DNA from: Bin34 sp963422415
Lineage (GTDB): Bacteria > Chloroflexota > Anaerolineae > Caldilineales > Caldilineaceae
Direction of reading: 5' to 3'
Length of the DNA: 64,000 nt
NCBI GenBank assembly: GCA_963422415.1
Contig: OY729430.1
Span: 2,728,001-2,792,000, forward strand
Shown in pieces: positions 1 to 7,762 of this stretch. The translations under genes were made by a program, and so were the position numbers. The notes under the pieces are model-generated. The model made no database searches. It worked only from the letters and a program-made list of their open reading frames with translations, and was not told where the DNA came from. The number at the start of each line of letters is the position of its first letter. Within the stretch, counting starts at the first letter, position 1.

Positions 1-1
1 G

Positions 2-1384
2 GCCCATCCCGATGCGACGGGCGTGAAGTACCTCGCCTACACCCTGCACCTGGCCTGGGGCGTCACCCCCGCCGCCAATGACCAGGCGGTGCTGCAGCTC
101 CTGGCGAAGCCGACACCCAAGAGCCTGCAGCCGAGGATGCAGGTCGAGTTCGAGGACGGACGCGTGACCGCCTTGGCCCTGTCTTGCGTCGACGGGTTCG
201 AGCTCCCGCCCGAGCTGGGCCAGCTGTCACGGCTGCAGTCCCTGCACGCGGAAGGTCCGGTGCTGCCCGATCTAGGTCACTGCGGATGGACCGGCCCGGT
301 CCCGCCCGAACTGGGTCAACTCGCCAATCTGGTCACGCTGGATCTGAGAGACAATCGGCTGACCGGTCCGATCCCGCCCGAACTGGGCCAGCTTGCCAAC
401 CTCACAAACCTAAGACTGAACTACAATCAGCTGACCGGCCCGCTCCCACCCGCACTGGGCCAGCTCACCAACCTCACAGAGCTAGGGTTGAACTACAATC
501 AGCTGACCGGTCCAATCCCGCCCGCACTGGGCCAGCTCGCCAATCTGGTCACGCTGGATCTGGGCCGCAATTGGTTGACCGGCCCGATCCCACCCGCGCT
601 GGGCCAGCTCGCCAATCTGGAAAGTCTGGACCTGAGCGAGAACCAGTTGAGCACCCTGCCATCCGCACTGGGCCAACTCGTCAATCTGGAAAGTCTGGAC
701 CTGAACGATAACCAGTTGAGCATCCTGCCGCCCGCGCTGGGGCAACTCGTCAATCTGGAAAGTCTGGACCTGAGCGAGAACCAGTTGAGCACCCCGCCGC
801 CCGCGCTGGGCCAACTCGTCAACCTGGAAAGTCTGGACCTAAGCAAGAACCAATTGACCGCCCTGCCGCCCGCGCTGGGCCAACTCGCCAATCTGGTCAC
901 GCTGGATCTGGGCCACAATTGGTTGACCGGCCTGCCGTCCGCGCTGGGCCAACTCCACAGCCTGGAAATTCTGCATCTGGAGGGGAACCAGTTGACCACC
1001 CTGCCGCCCGCACTGGGCCAACTCACAACCCTGACAGAGCTGGATTTGAGTGGGAACATGTTGACCGCCCTGCCGCCCGAACTGGGTCAACTCCACAGCT
1101 TGGCAGAGTTGAATCTGACAGACAATCAGCTGATCGGTCCGATCCCGCCCGCGCTGGGCCAGCTCGCCAACTTGAGAAGGCTGTGGCTGCATGGGAACTG
1201 GGTGACCGCCCTGCCGCCCGAATTGGGCCAACTCGTCAATCTGGAAAGTCTGGACCTGAGCAACCAACTGGCCGCCTTGCCACCGGAACTGGGCGAATTC
1301 GGCAGTCTGACAGAGTTGTGGCTGAGCGCGAACTCTGTGACGGACTGCCTGCCCAGAGGGATTCCGCCCTTGTGTACCGACTGA
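2..1384 (+). CDS. Leucine-rich-repeat protein, 5'-truncated by the window edge
   Basis: The reading frame is open to the left edge, so the true start probably lies outside the window; a GTG at 23 is the first in-window start but has no ribosome binding site. After about 60 residues without repeats come 16 LRR units of 23-24 residues with the consensus PPxLGQLxNLxxLDLxxNxL. Some units carry the LTGPIPP spacing typical of plant-type LRRs, others the shorter LxxLPP form. The last full units are slightly irregular, and one lacks the residue before the NQL motif. No signal peptide or membrane segment can be judged because the N terminus is missing. LRR proteins bind other proteins; in host-associated bacteria they are often proposed as interaction factors. 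The specific partner is unknown. A hairpin follows the stop codon. Confidence 0.85.
   Translation, partial: AHPDATGVKYLAYTLHLAWGVTPAANDQAVLQLLAKPTPKSLQPRMQVEFEDGRVTALALSCVDGFELPPELGQLSRLQSLHAEGPVLPDLGHCGWTGPVPPELGQLANLVTLDLRDNRLTGPIPPELGQLANLTNLRLNYNQLTGPLPPALGQLTNLTELGLNYNQLTGPIPPALGQLANLVTLDLGRNWLTGPIPPALGQLANLESLDLSENQLSTLPSALGQLVNLESLDLNDNQLSILPPALGQLVNLESLDLSENQLSTPPPALGQLVNLESLDLSKNQLTALPPALGQLANLVTLDLGHNWLTGLPSALGQLHSLEILHLEGNQLTTLPPALGQLTTLTELDLSGNMLTALPPELGQLHSLAELNLTDNQLIGPIPPALGQLANLRRLWLHGNWVTALPPELGQLVNLESLDLSNQLAALPPELGEFGSLTELWLSANSVTDCLPRGIPPLCTD
200..1347 (+). repeat. Tandem 69/72-bp LRR-coding repeats
   Basis: Sixteen direct repeats, in units of 69 bp (23 residues) or 72 bp (24 residues), encode the LRR array. 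Units are close copies at DNA level, especially the segment encoding LGQLVNLESLDL, which recurs almost unchanged. This similarity suggests recent expansion by unequal recombination. The repeat also keeps most other frames free of stops, which explains several long overlapping frames on both strands that are not genes. Confidence 0.85.
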
Positions 1385-1398
1385 GCTGCTGCAGAGCC

Positions 1399-1416
1399 CT
1401 AGGGCATGTGCCCTAG
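1399..1416 (+). terminator. Hairpin after the LRR gene
   Basis: An 8-bp perfect stem (CTAGGGCA / TGCCCTAG) with a 2-nt centre lies 15 nt after the LRR stop codon and is followed by CCTGTCTTT. The weak T tract makes it a plausible but not textbook intrinsic terminator. Confidence 0.4.
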
Positions 1417-1801
1417 CCTGTCTTTGGCTGAGGTAAACCCGACGGTGGTCCAACTAGCTGATCGCCGAATGGTGGTTGTTTGAAGTTGTCATTTCGAGCT
1501 TGGCAATGGCAACGCGTTTTATGTCCAGACGCAGCACGGGGATCACTGCTGTCCAGTCGTCTGAGACGCCAACGATGCAACGGGATTATGCGCTATATGG
1601 GCGGTCCGAAACTGAACGATGCAGGCCATCTATATCCAGCTGTTGGAGCAGTCCGATGATAAATGGTGAAGCAAGCGCGCGGAATGACTTCACAGCCTCG
1701 CCCTCAAGTATGTCTCCAGCCTTTCAATGGCACACGGAGCCGGTCTCGAGAAGGACGAACCTCACCAACGCCGACACCTTGAACCAGTGGATCTCAAGCT
1801 T
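1417..1801. other. Gene-free stretch, possible decayed coding DNA
   Basis: About 385 bp between the LRR hairpin and the end of selB. A 130-codon plus-strand frame crosses into selB and its translation shows no domain, compositional sense or ribosome binding site. On the minus strand a protein-like frame (containing KAGDILEGEAVKSF and FIIGLLQQLDIDGL) is broken by two stops, so a decayed gene is possible. I recognise no family, no inverted-repeat ends and no RNA gene here. Confidence 0.4.
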
Positions 1802-3817
1802 CTATAAATCATGCCGTTTCGCCTTCTTCGCTCTTTCTGTCAGCATGCGGAATTCTCCGGCACGGTAGGTGATCAGCGCCGCGTCCATATATTCAAGCAG
1901 AGCCTGCGCATTCTTGCGACTGGTCCCGAGCAAGTCGCGTATGTCGGCCATGGTAGCGCTGCTCCGAGCATTCAGATGCTGTACAACCTGGTCCTGCATG
2001 GCCGTGAGAGCTGCTTGATCAAAGACAACGTCGCTGCTGACGGCTACGTAGGCTCCGAACTCGAGCAGTGCGTCCAAGAGCGCCACATCTCCCTTCAAAT
2101 GCTCCAAAATGACGGATCGGGCAGGGGGATTGAAGGGGGTTGCAGCCATCTGTCGCGCCAGATGGGCCACTGCTCGCTGCTGAGCGTCAGAAAAGCGCAC
2201 CGCATGTCCAGAAAGCGAAATAAAACCGTTTTTCACTCTGAAGTTTCTTTCTTCCCTCCACAGAGCCATCAATGCAGTGAATTGCGCCCCATCCAAGTCA
2301 AATCGGTGCAGGCGTCTCACGTGCTGGGCCAGTCGGGAGAACAGCTCTTCACGCGGTTGGCCCCGCCGCAGAGGAAACTGGCGATGGTAAGTGGACAGTT
2401 CATTTTCCACTAGATCCAGCCATAGACTTTCGTCCTTGGCCGTGACATAGCAATCCCGACCCGCCAAGGGCACAGTCAGCAGTCTTCCTGCACCGACGCA
2501 GATCTGCAAGACCTTCCTGACTGCGGCAGGCGCCACAGCCGGAAATTCATGCAGCAACTGCGAGACTGTCAGAAACGGATTTCCGGTTGCTACCTGCATC
2601 ACTCTTCGGTTCAGATCCCGGGATGCCATATCGGCAAAATAGGCTTCCGTGCTCTTTTCGAACCTTTTCCAAAAACGTGGTGCTGGCGCCGCCAGCACTT
2701 GTCCTCCACCCAGAGTAAGACTGGGAGAGGTCAGGCGCATTATGAATCTGTCATCGCGCATCATGACCACGGGGCTCGCGGTGACCAACTGGCAATAACC
2801 CTCCTCGCCTGGCAGAACAAAGGAATCCCTAAGCAGTCTGAGACGCGCCACCACCTCGGCAGAACCGTGAAACAGCATAACCTCCATGTCATGCTCGACT
2901 GGCTTCGGGGCATCCGGCAAGAGCCGAAAACTGGCATCCAGAACCACTGCTTCCCTCAGCCTTCCCACAAGACCTAGTACCTGTCCCCGCTGAATTTCCT
3001 TGTGGGAGATGCCGGTTACATTCACGGCCAGTCTGGTCCCGGCTTCTGCTGCTTGGACTTTCCGATGGTAGGCCTGCAGACTGCGCACCCGGCCTTCAAC
3101 CTGGCCCGGCAGGATCTCGATCCTGTCCCCTTCGGTCAACTGCCCTGCCTGAAGAGTGCCGGTGACCACTGTGCCAAAGCCGCTCAAGGTGAAAACACGG
3201 TCAATGGGCAGTCGGGCCGGAGCGTCTTTCATGATCTGGTCCTTGCCCGCGGGCAAGGACCAGAGATGCGCCTTGAGTTCCTCCAGTCCTGTGCCACGCT
3301 CTGCACTGACATGCCAGATGGGAGTCTGTGCGAACTTGGTGCCTTCCAGCAACTCTTCGAAATCCAGCTCCACCAAGGCCAACCACTCCGGGTCCGGGAC
3401 CGCATCGACCTTGGTCAGGACAGGTATGCAGATCTTTATATCCAGCAAGTCCAAGATGGCGAGATGTTCACGCGTCTGGGGCATGATCCCTTCATCGGCT
3501 GCCACCACCAGAATGGCGGCATCGATGCCCGACACCCCGGCCAGCATGTTGCGTATGAAGCCTATGTGTCCAGGGACATCAATCAGACCGATGGGACCCA
3601 ATCCCAGATCCGCTGGGAGCTTCAAGAAAGCAAAGCCCAAATCGATGGTCAAACCCCGGCGCTTCTCTTCGGTCAGGCGATCCGGATCGATGCCGGTCAA
3701 GGCATGCACAAGAGTCGATTTGCCATGGTCTACATGACCGGCTGTGCCCAGTACAAACATGTGCGGTCCGAAATCGCGGCTATGGGCGGCTGGCCGGCGG
3801 CTGGCCATTGCCCGCAT
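1802..3817 (-). CDS. selB: Selenocysteine-specific elongation factor SelB
   Basis: SelB is a GTPase that delivers Sec-tRNA to UGA codons marked by a SECIS hairpin. The N terminus holds an EF-Tu-type G domain with G1 AGHVDHGKST (residues 26-35), G3 DVPGH (80-84) and G4 TKVD (135-138). Beta-barrel domains II and III follow, then a long C-terminal region resembling the SelB winged-helix SECIS-binding domains. The 671-residue length is slightly above the usual 610-640. The chosen ATG has an AGGAA sequence just upstream and overlaps the end of the upstream coiled-coil gene by 38 nt. An internal ATG at 3760, starting MFVLGTAGHVDHGK, is equally reasonable by homology and would remove the overlap. 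No selA, selC or selD is visible in the window. Confidence 0.9.
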   Translation of the reverse strand: MRAMASRRPAAHSRDFGPHMFVLGTAGHVDHGKSTLVHALTGIDPDRLTEEKRRGLTIDLGFAFLKLPADLGLGPIGLIDVPGHIGFIRNMLAGVSGIDAAILVVAADEGIMPQTREHLAILDLLDIKICIPVLTKVDAVPDPEWLALVELDFEELLEGTKFAQTPIWHVSAERGTGLEELKAHLWSLPAGKDQIMKDAPARLPIDRVFTLSGFGTVVTGTLQAGQLTEGDRIEILPGQVEGRVRSLQAYHRKVQAAEAGTRLAVNVTGISHKEIQRGQVLGLVGRLREAVVLDASFRLLPDAPKPVEHDMEVMLFHGSAEVVARLRLLRDSFVLPGEEGYCQLVTASPVVMMRDDRFIMRLTSPSLTLGGGQVLAAPAPRFWKRFEKSTEAYFADMASRDLNRRVMQVATGNPFLTVSQLLHEFPAVAPAAVRKVLQICVGAGRLLTVPLAGRDCYVTAKDESLWLDLVENELSTYHRQFPLRRGQPREELFSRLAQHVRRLHRFDLDGAQFTALMALWREERNFRVKNGFISLSGHAVRFSDAQQRAVAHLARQMAATPFNPPARSVILEHLKGDVALLDALLEFGAYVAVSSDVVFDQAALTAMQDQVVQHLNARSSATMADIRDLLGTSRKNAQALLEYMDAALITYRAGEFRMLTERAKKAKRHDL

Positions 3818-5051
3818 AGAGTTCCTGCCGGCGGCGTGTTTTGGCCCATTCGTCTTCCATGGCCCGCACTATCTGGTCCCGTTCCCGCATGGCTCGGTGA
3901 ATGTTGTCTACGGTTTCCTGAGCCGCCTTGAGAGCCATCTGGGGATATGTCTCCTGCAAGGTCCAAAGGTGCTGGATCAAGTCATCGTGCAACCGCAAGC
4001 TCTGCTGCAGCGGCTGCATGGTCTCTCCAAGCAGAGCCTCCAGCTTGACGTGGGACTGCGACAGGTGATCCAGGCGCATTCGACCCTTGCGATCCCGTTC
4101 ACCAAGCCCTGCCTGAAAATCCGCCAGGGCCTTTTCCCATTTGACCTGAAAAACGCGGCTTTCTTCCTTGATCTGTTGCAGGCCCTGATCCAGGCGATTG
4201 TTCAGGGCACGCACCTCTGTCAGAGCCCGTTGGGCGCTGTCTTGAAAAGGCGTCAGGGCATTGATTTGGACTTTGAGCTGTTCAAACTGCGGAGGCAGTT
4301 CCTGCAGGGAGGCATCAAGCGCGCTGATCCTTTGGACCGTTTCCAGCTTCTCGCTCCGCGTCTCTTCGCGCCGCGTATCCAAGTCTCGCTGCACTTTGTC
4401 ATAGGAAGCATACAGACTGCCGAGATCAGACCGCAGCTTGCGCTCTTCCGTTTCCAGACGGGCCAATTCCTGGCTTACACTTTCCATTTTGCGGAACACT
4501 TCCACCTGATCTTCCTGCACCTGTCGCAACCGCTTCTGTTCAGAGTTCTTGTTCTCCAACAGAAACGGCACGTGCTCCGTGCGTTCCTCCATGGCCGCCT
4601 TGGCACTCTCGATCTGAGAGGACAGCCCCTGCAGATTCTCCTGCATTCTTTTCAAATCCTCTTCTCGCAACAGCAGCGACTGCTCCACCTTGGCAATTCG
4701 ACCCAATTCCTTCTGCAGGCTGTTGAACTCTCGGCGCCAACTTTCCCGCTCTCCGACGCGGGCCCGTTCCTGATCCCTCTGCACTCGTTGCCGTTGTTCT
4801 TCTTCCCGTTCCAGCAGCGACGTCATTTCCTGCCGCGTCTTGTCCAAGGCCTCCTCCAGCTGCTGCATTCGCTGGCCTTGCAGTCCGGCGCGTGAAAGCG
4901 AAGCCTCTAGTTCCTGAATCAACTTGTTCTGGTCGACCAAGTCTGCGTTCTGCGATTCCACCAAGTGACCCAAGCGTATAATCTCATTGCGGTTGCGTCG
5001 ATGCTCTTCGTCCAACCAGTTGACAATCTGTTCCAGTTGTGCCAGTTCCAT
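3780..5051 (-). CDS. Coiled-coil protein of unknown function
   Basis: A 423-residue protein that is almost entirely charged heptad-like sequence rich in Glu, Gln, Arg and Leu, consistent with one long coiled coil. It begins MELAQLEQIVNWLDEEHRR and has no signal peptide, membrane segment or enzymatic motif. The C-terminal tail is short and basic. It lies directly upstream of selB on the same strand and overlaps it, so the two are probably co-transcribed and translationally coupled. A structural or chromosome/cell-division scaffold role would fit a protein of this type, but no function can be assigned from sequence. It diverges from a glycosyltransferase gene across a gap with inverted repeats. 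Confidence 0.8.
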   Translation of the reverse strand: MELAQLEQIVNWLDEEHRRNRNEIIRLGHLVESQNADLVDQNKLIQELEASLSRAGLQGQRMQQLEEALDKTRQEMTSLLEREEEQRQRVQRDQERARVGERESWRREFNSLQKELGRIAKVEQSLLLREEDLKRMQENLQGLSSQIESAKAAMEERTEHVPFLLENKNSEQKRLRQVQEDQVEVFRKMESVSQELARLETEERKLRSDLGSLYASYDKVQRDLDTRREETRSEKLETVQRISALDASLQELPPQFEQLKVQINALTPFQDSAQRALTEVRALNNRLDQGLQQIKEESRVFQVKWEKALADFQAGLGERDRKGRMRLDHLSQSHVKLEALLGETMQPLQQSLRLHDDLIQHLWTLQETYPQMALKAAQETVDNIHRAMRERDQIVRAMEDEWAKTRRRQELYAGNGQPPASRP

Positions 5052-5220
5052 GATCTTGGTCTCAACGTTTCAAAAGGAGAAAGGACGCCGCGGAAAGCCG
5101 CGCGCTGGGTCGCCAGTGTCTTGACGGTACGAACAATGACCCGCTCCGCCGGGCAGCGCTGTCCCAGCCCTGCCTATTGTGCCATTCCCTGCTTGGAACC
5201 CCGCACATTTCCAGATTCCA

Positions 5221-5242
5221 GTCTTGGCGCATGCGCCAAGAC
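5221..5242. promoter_or_regulatory. Perfect 22-bp palindrome in a divergent intergenic region
   Basis: The half-site GTCTTGGCGCA is followed immediately by its exact reverse complement TGCGCCAAGAC with no spacer. It sits between the divergent coiled-coil/selB and glycosyltransferase genes. It could be an operator for a dimeric repressor or, if transcribed, a strong hairpin. No bound protein can be named. Confidence 0.5.
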
Positions 5243-5275
5243 CTGCTGCAAGTTGACGGACAAGGCAGAAAATGC

Positions 5276-5293
5276 CGACAGGACTGCCTGTCG
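5276..5293. repeat. Short inverted repeat upstream of the glycosyltransferase gene
   Basis: A 7-bp stem (CGACAGG / CCTGTCG) with a 4-nt ACTG loop, 33 bp downstream of the larger palindrome and 35 bp before the GTG start of the glycosyltransferase. It may be a leader hairpin or a second protein-binding site. A TTGACG hexamer lies between the two repeats at 5253 but has no convincing -10 partner. Confidence 0.35.
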
Positions 5294-5328
5294 TGCATTC
5301 ACAATGCAAAACATGGAGAGAATGACAG

Positions 5329-6438
5329 GTGGCTCGCATTGCAATTGACAATCGGCTGGCATATCATCGGCCCGCTGGCATAGCCCGTTATACATGCAAT
5401 CTTGTCAGGACGTTGCAAGGGATGGCGCTGTCAGACTCCTTCATTGAGTGGCGCCACTACCGGCAGCCAAAAGTGCAGTTCAAGACGCCCAACTGGCGCA
5501 GCCGCATTCTGGTCAGTCCGGTGCATCATGCTTGGGAGCAGCGCATGCTGCAATTCGAAATGCTGCGGTTTCGCGCTGACGTGGTCCACTTTCCCGACTT
5601 CATCAGTCCATTTCGGTCGCGCCAGAAATCCGTCATCACGGTCCATGATCTTGCATTTCACCATTGGCCGGAACTGGTGACCGAAGAGGCCAGAGTCCAT
5701 TACGGCCAGTTGCCTTATGCAGTGGAGCACGCTGCCGCTATCATTGTCCCTTGTCAATTCACCTGCGATGACCTGCTGGCACAGGTGCCGCAAGCCAAGG
5801 GCAAGACTCACGTCATTCCCAGCGGCGTGGATCTGACATTCCTGCGGCACAGACCCCACGACCATGACGGCTCCGCTGTCGGTCCTGCCCTACCGCCTCA
5901 ATACCTGCTGCACGTAGGAACGCTGGAACCGCGCAAGAACATCCCAGCTCTTCTCAAGGCCTTGAGAATTGTCCAACAGGAAAGCGGGCGGGCCAATCTG
6001 CATTTGGTTCTGGCTGGAGCCCGAGGCTGGCACGACGAAGGCATATATACGCTGGTCAGAGAATTGGGGTTGGAAAAGGTCTGCGTATTTCCCGGCTATC
6101 TTTCAGAGGCAGCCCTGCGCCAGACCTACAGCAAAGCGCTGTGCCTAGTGCATCCGGCTCTGTATGAAGGATTTGGCTTTACTCTGCTGGAGAGCATGGC
6201 CTGCGGCACTCCTGTTGTCGCCAGCAACGCCGCCTGCTTGCCAGAGATTGCCGGAAACGCCGCTTTGTATGCGAATCCGGCGGAAGAGGAAGAGATTGCA
6301 GCTCGGATTTTGGACTTGCTGCAAGACGAGGAATTGAGAAAGGCTCAGATTGAAAAGGGCAGGGTGCGCATATTGAAATTCAGATGGGAAGACAGCGCGG
6401 CGGCAACTCTGGCCGTATACCGTTCAGTGTTGGCCTGA
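5329..6438 (+). CDS. Family 4 glycosyltransferase
   Basis: A 369-residue GT-B fold enzyme that should transfer a sugar from a nucleotide donor onto a lipid-linked or envelope acceptor. The N-terminal acceptor half starts MARIAIDNRLAYHRPAGIARY with a glycine-containing loop. The C-terminal half has the GT4 signatures HVGTLEPRKN, PGYLSEAALRQ and the EGFGFTLLE motif with its conserved Glu pair, followed by GTPVVASN. The start is GTG with GGAGAG eight bases upstream. A second glycosyltransferase follows after about 30 bp, so the pair probably builds one glycan. The sugar donor cannot be predicted. Confidence 0.9.
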   Translation: MARIAIDNRLAYHRPAGIARYTCNLVRTLQGMALSDSFIEWRHYRQPKVQFKTPNWRSRILVSPVHHAWEQRMLQFEMLRFRADVVHFPDFISPFRSRQKSVITVHDLAFHHWPELVTEEARVHYGQLPYAVEHAAAIIVPCQFTCDDLLAQVPQAKGKTHVIPSGVDLTFLRHRPHDHDGSAVGPALPPQYLLHVGTLEPRKNIPALLKALRIVQQESGRANLHLVLAGARGWHDEGIYTLVRELGLEKVCVFPGYLSEAALRQTYSKALCLVHPALYEGFGFTLLESMACGTPVVASNAACLPEIAGNAALYANPAEEEEIAARILDLLQDEELRKAQIEKGRVRILKFRWEDSAAATLAVYRSVLA

Positions 6439-6469
6439 TGGCAGATCCCACAGCATAGGGTCCGGCAAC

Positions 6470-7672
6470 GTGCGCATTCTGTTCTTGGTCGGGCATCCGC
6501 CGTGGCCATTGACGCAAGGGCGAATCCTGCGCAATTTTCAGATTCTGCGCCATCTGGCCCAAAGACATGATTTGGACGTGCTGTGCGGATTCAACCAGGA
6601 TGCCCCTGCCGCCTGGCCCGCCGCAGTGGAAAGTCTCTGGCACAGCATAAGAGCATTTCCTTGGCCTGTGCGCCGTAAGTGGCGCCGAATTGCCGGACTG
6701 TGCCACAGTTGGCCCGATCTCTGGCAGGCACACTTCAGTCGGGAATTGATTGCAGCCGGGCACGCGCTGCTCCAGAAGCCAAGCGCTTATGACTGTATCC
6801 ACGTGGCGGGATTCGAAATGTTCGGCTGTGCCTTGGCCATAAGTCAGAACCTGGAATTCCCAATGCCTCTGATCTTGGACGAGCCCAACATCGAGTTTCG
6901 ATTGCAGCAATCCTTGGGAAGGGGACCCGCAGGATTGCAGCCTAGGTTGCCCTACCGGATCTTCCATGCTCTTCAGACACGAAAATTGCGGAGAGAGGAA
7001 GAAAGAGCCTGGCAAAGGGCCGCCCATGTTCTGACGGTGAGCCAAGAGGACCGACAGGATGTACTGCGGCTCATTGAAGGCAACAGAATCACTCTGCTGC
7101 CCAATGGGATCGATGTAAAGAACTGGAACGAAGCCTCTACTCAAGAGGCCAGACCTTTTCAGCTGTCCTTCATAGGCGCAATGGATTACCGGCCCAATGT
7201 GTTGGCCATGCGATGGTTTTGCCGCGAAGTTTTGCCGACACTGCAGGTGCTGCAGCCTAGGGTGCACCTCAACATCGTGGGTCGAGACCCTACGACCGAA
7301 GTACTTGCTCTTGCTACACTGCAAAGTGTGACCGTAACCGGTCTGGTGGAGAACTTGGATCCATACTATGCGCCTGGCACCATTGCCATTTTGCCCATGT
7401 TTCACGGGGGCGGCACACGGCTGAAGGCATTGGAGGCCATCATGGCAGGGGCGCCCCTGGTCTCCACGCCCCTAGGTGTCACGGGCATTGGCCTGGAAGA
7501 TCGCAGACATTGCCTGCTGGCGGATGACGCGCCCGGATTCATCCAGGCAATTGTCGGCTTGTGGAACGGGCAGCCAAACGGTGAGTATTTGGTCCAGACC
7601 GGCCGGGCTTACATTGAAGAGCGCTGCGACTGGTCGATCCATTTGCCGGTGCTGGACCGAGTATTTCCCTAG
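6470..7672 (+). CDS. Family 4 glycosyltransferase
   Basis: A 400-residue GT-B enzyme beginning MRILFLVGHPPWPLTQG, the glycine-rich N-terminal loop common in exopolysaccharide GT4 enzymes. The C-terminal donor half contains FIGAMDYRPNVLAM, ILPMFHGGGTRLKALEAI and GAPLVSTPLGVTGI, matching the PF13692-type GT4 domain. The GTG start lies 31 nt after the preceding glycosyltransferase stop, indicating co-transcription. The gene converges with the ThDP-enzyme gene across a 90-bp gap. Substrate unknown; an envelope polysaccharide or glycolipid is likely. Confidence 0.9.
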   Translation: MRILFLVGHPPWPLTQGRILRNFQILRHLAQRHDLDVLCGFNQDAPAAWPAAVESLWHSIRAFPWPVRRKWRRIAGLCHSWPDLWQAHFSRELIAAGHALLQKPSAYDCIHVAGFEMFGCALAISQNLEFPMPLILDEPNIEFRLQQSLGRGPAGLQPRLPYRIFHALQTRKLRREEERAWQRAAHVLTVSQEDRQDVLRLIEGNRITLLPNGIDVKNWNEASTQEARPFQLSFIGAMDYRPNVLAMRWFCREVLPTLQVLQPRVHLNIVGRDPTTEVLALATLQSVTVTGLVENLDPYYAPGTIAILPMFHGGGTRLKALEAIMAGAPLVSTPLGVTGIGLEDRRHCLLADDAPGFIQAIVGLWNGQPNGEYLVQTGRAYIEERCDWSIHLPVLDRVFP

Positions 7673-7762
7673 ATCCTGTGGGCGAATCCGCGGAGTTTGA
7701 GTATAGGGGAAAGGAACGGTGGATGCCGCGCCATTCCTGTCAGCGTGCAGGATTCGGGCCCG

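Noticed and set aside
184..1453. Several long frames in other phases and on the minus strand across the LRR region
   Set aside because: They mirror the 69/72-bp repeat and have repetitive, domain-free translations; the LRR frame explains the DNA.
3744..4895. A 383-codon plus-strand frame rich in Leu, Gln and Phe opposite the coiled-coil gene
   Set aside because: This is the expected complement of Glu/Lys/Gln-rich coiled-coil codons.
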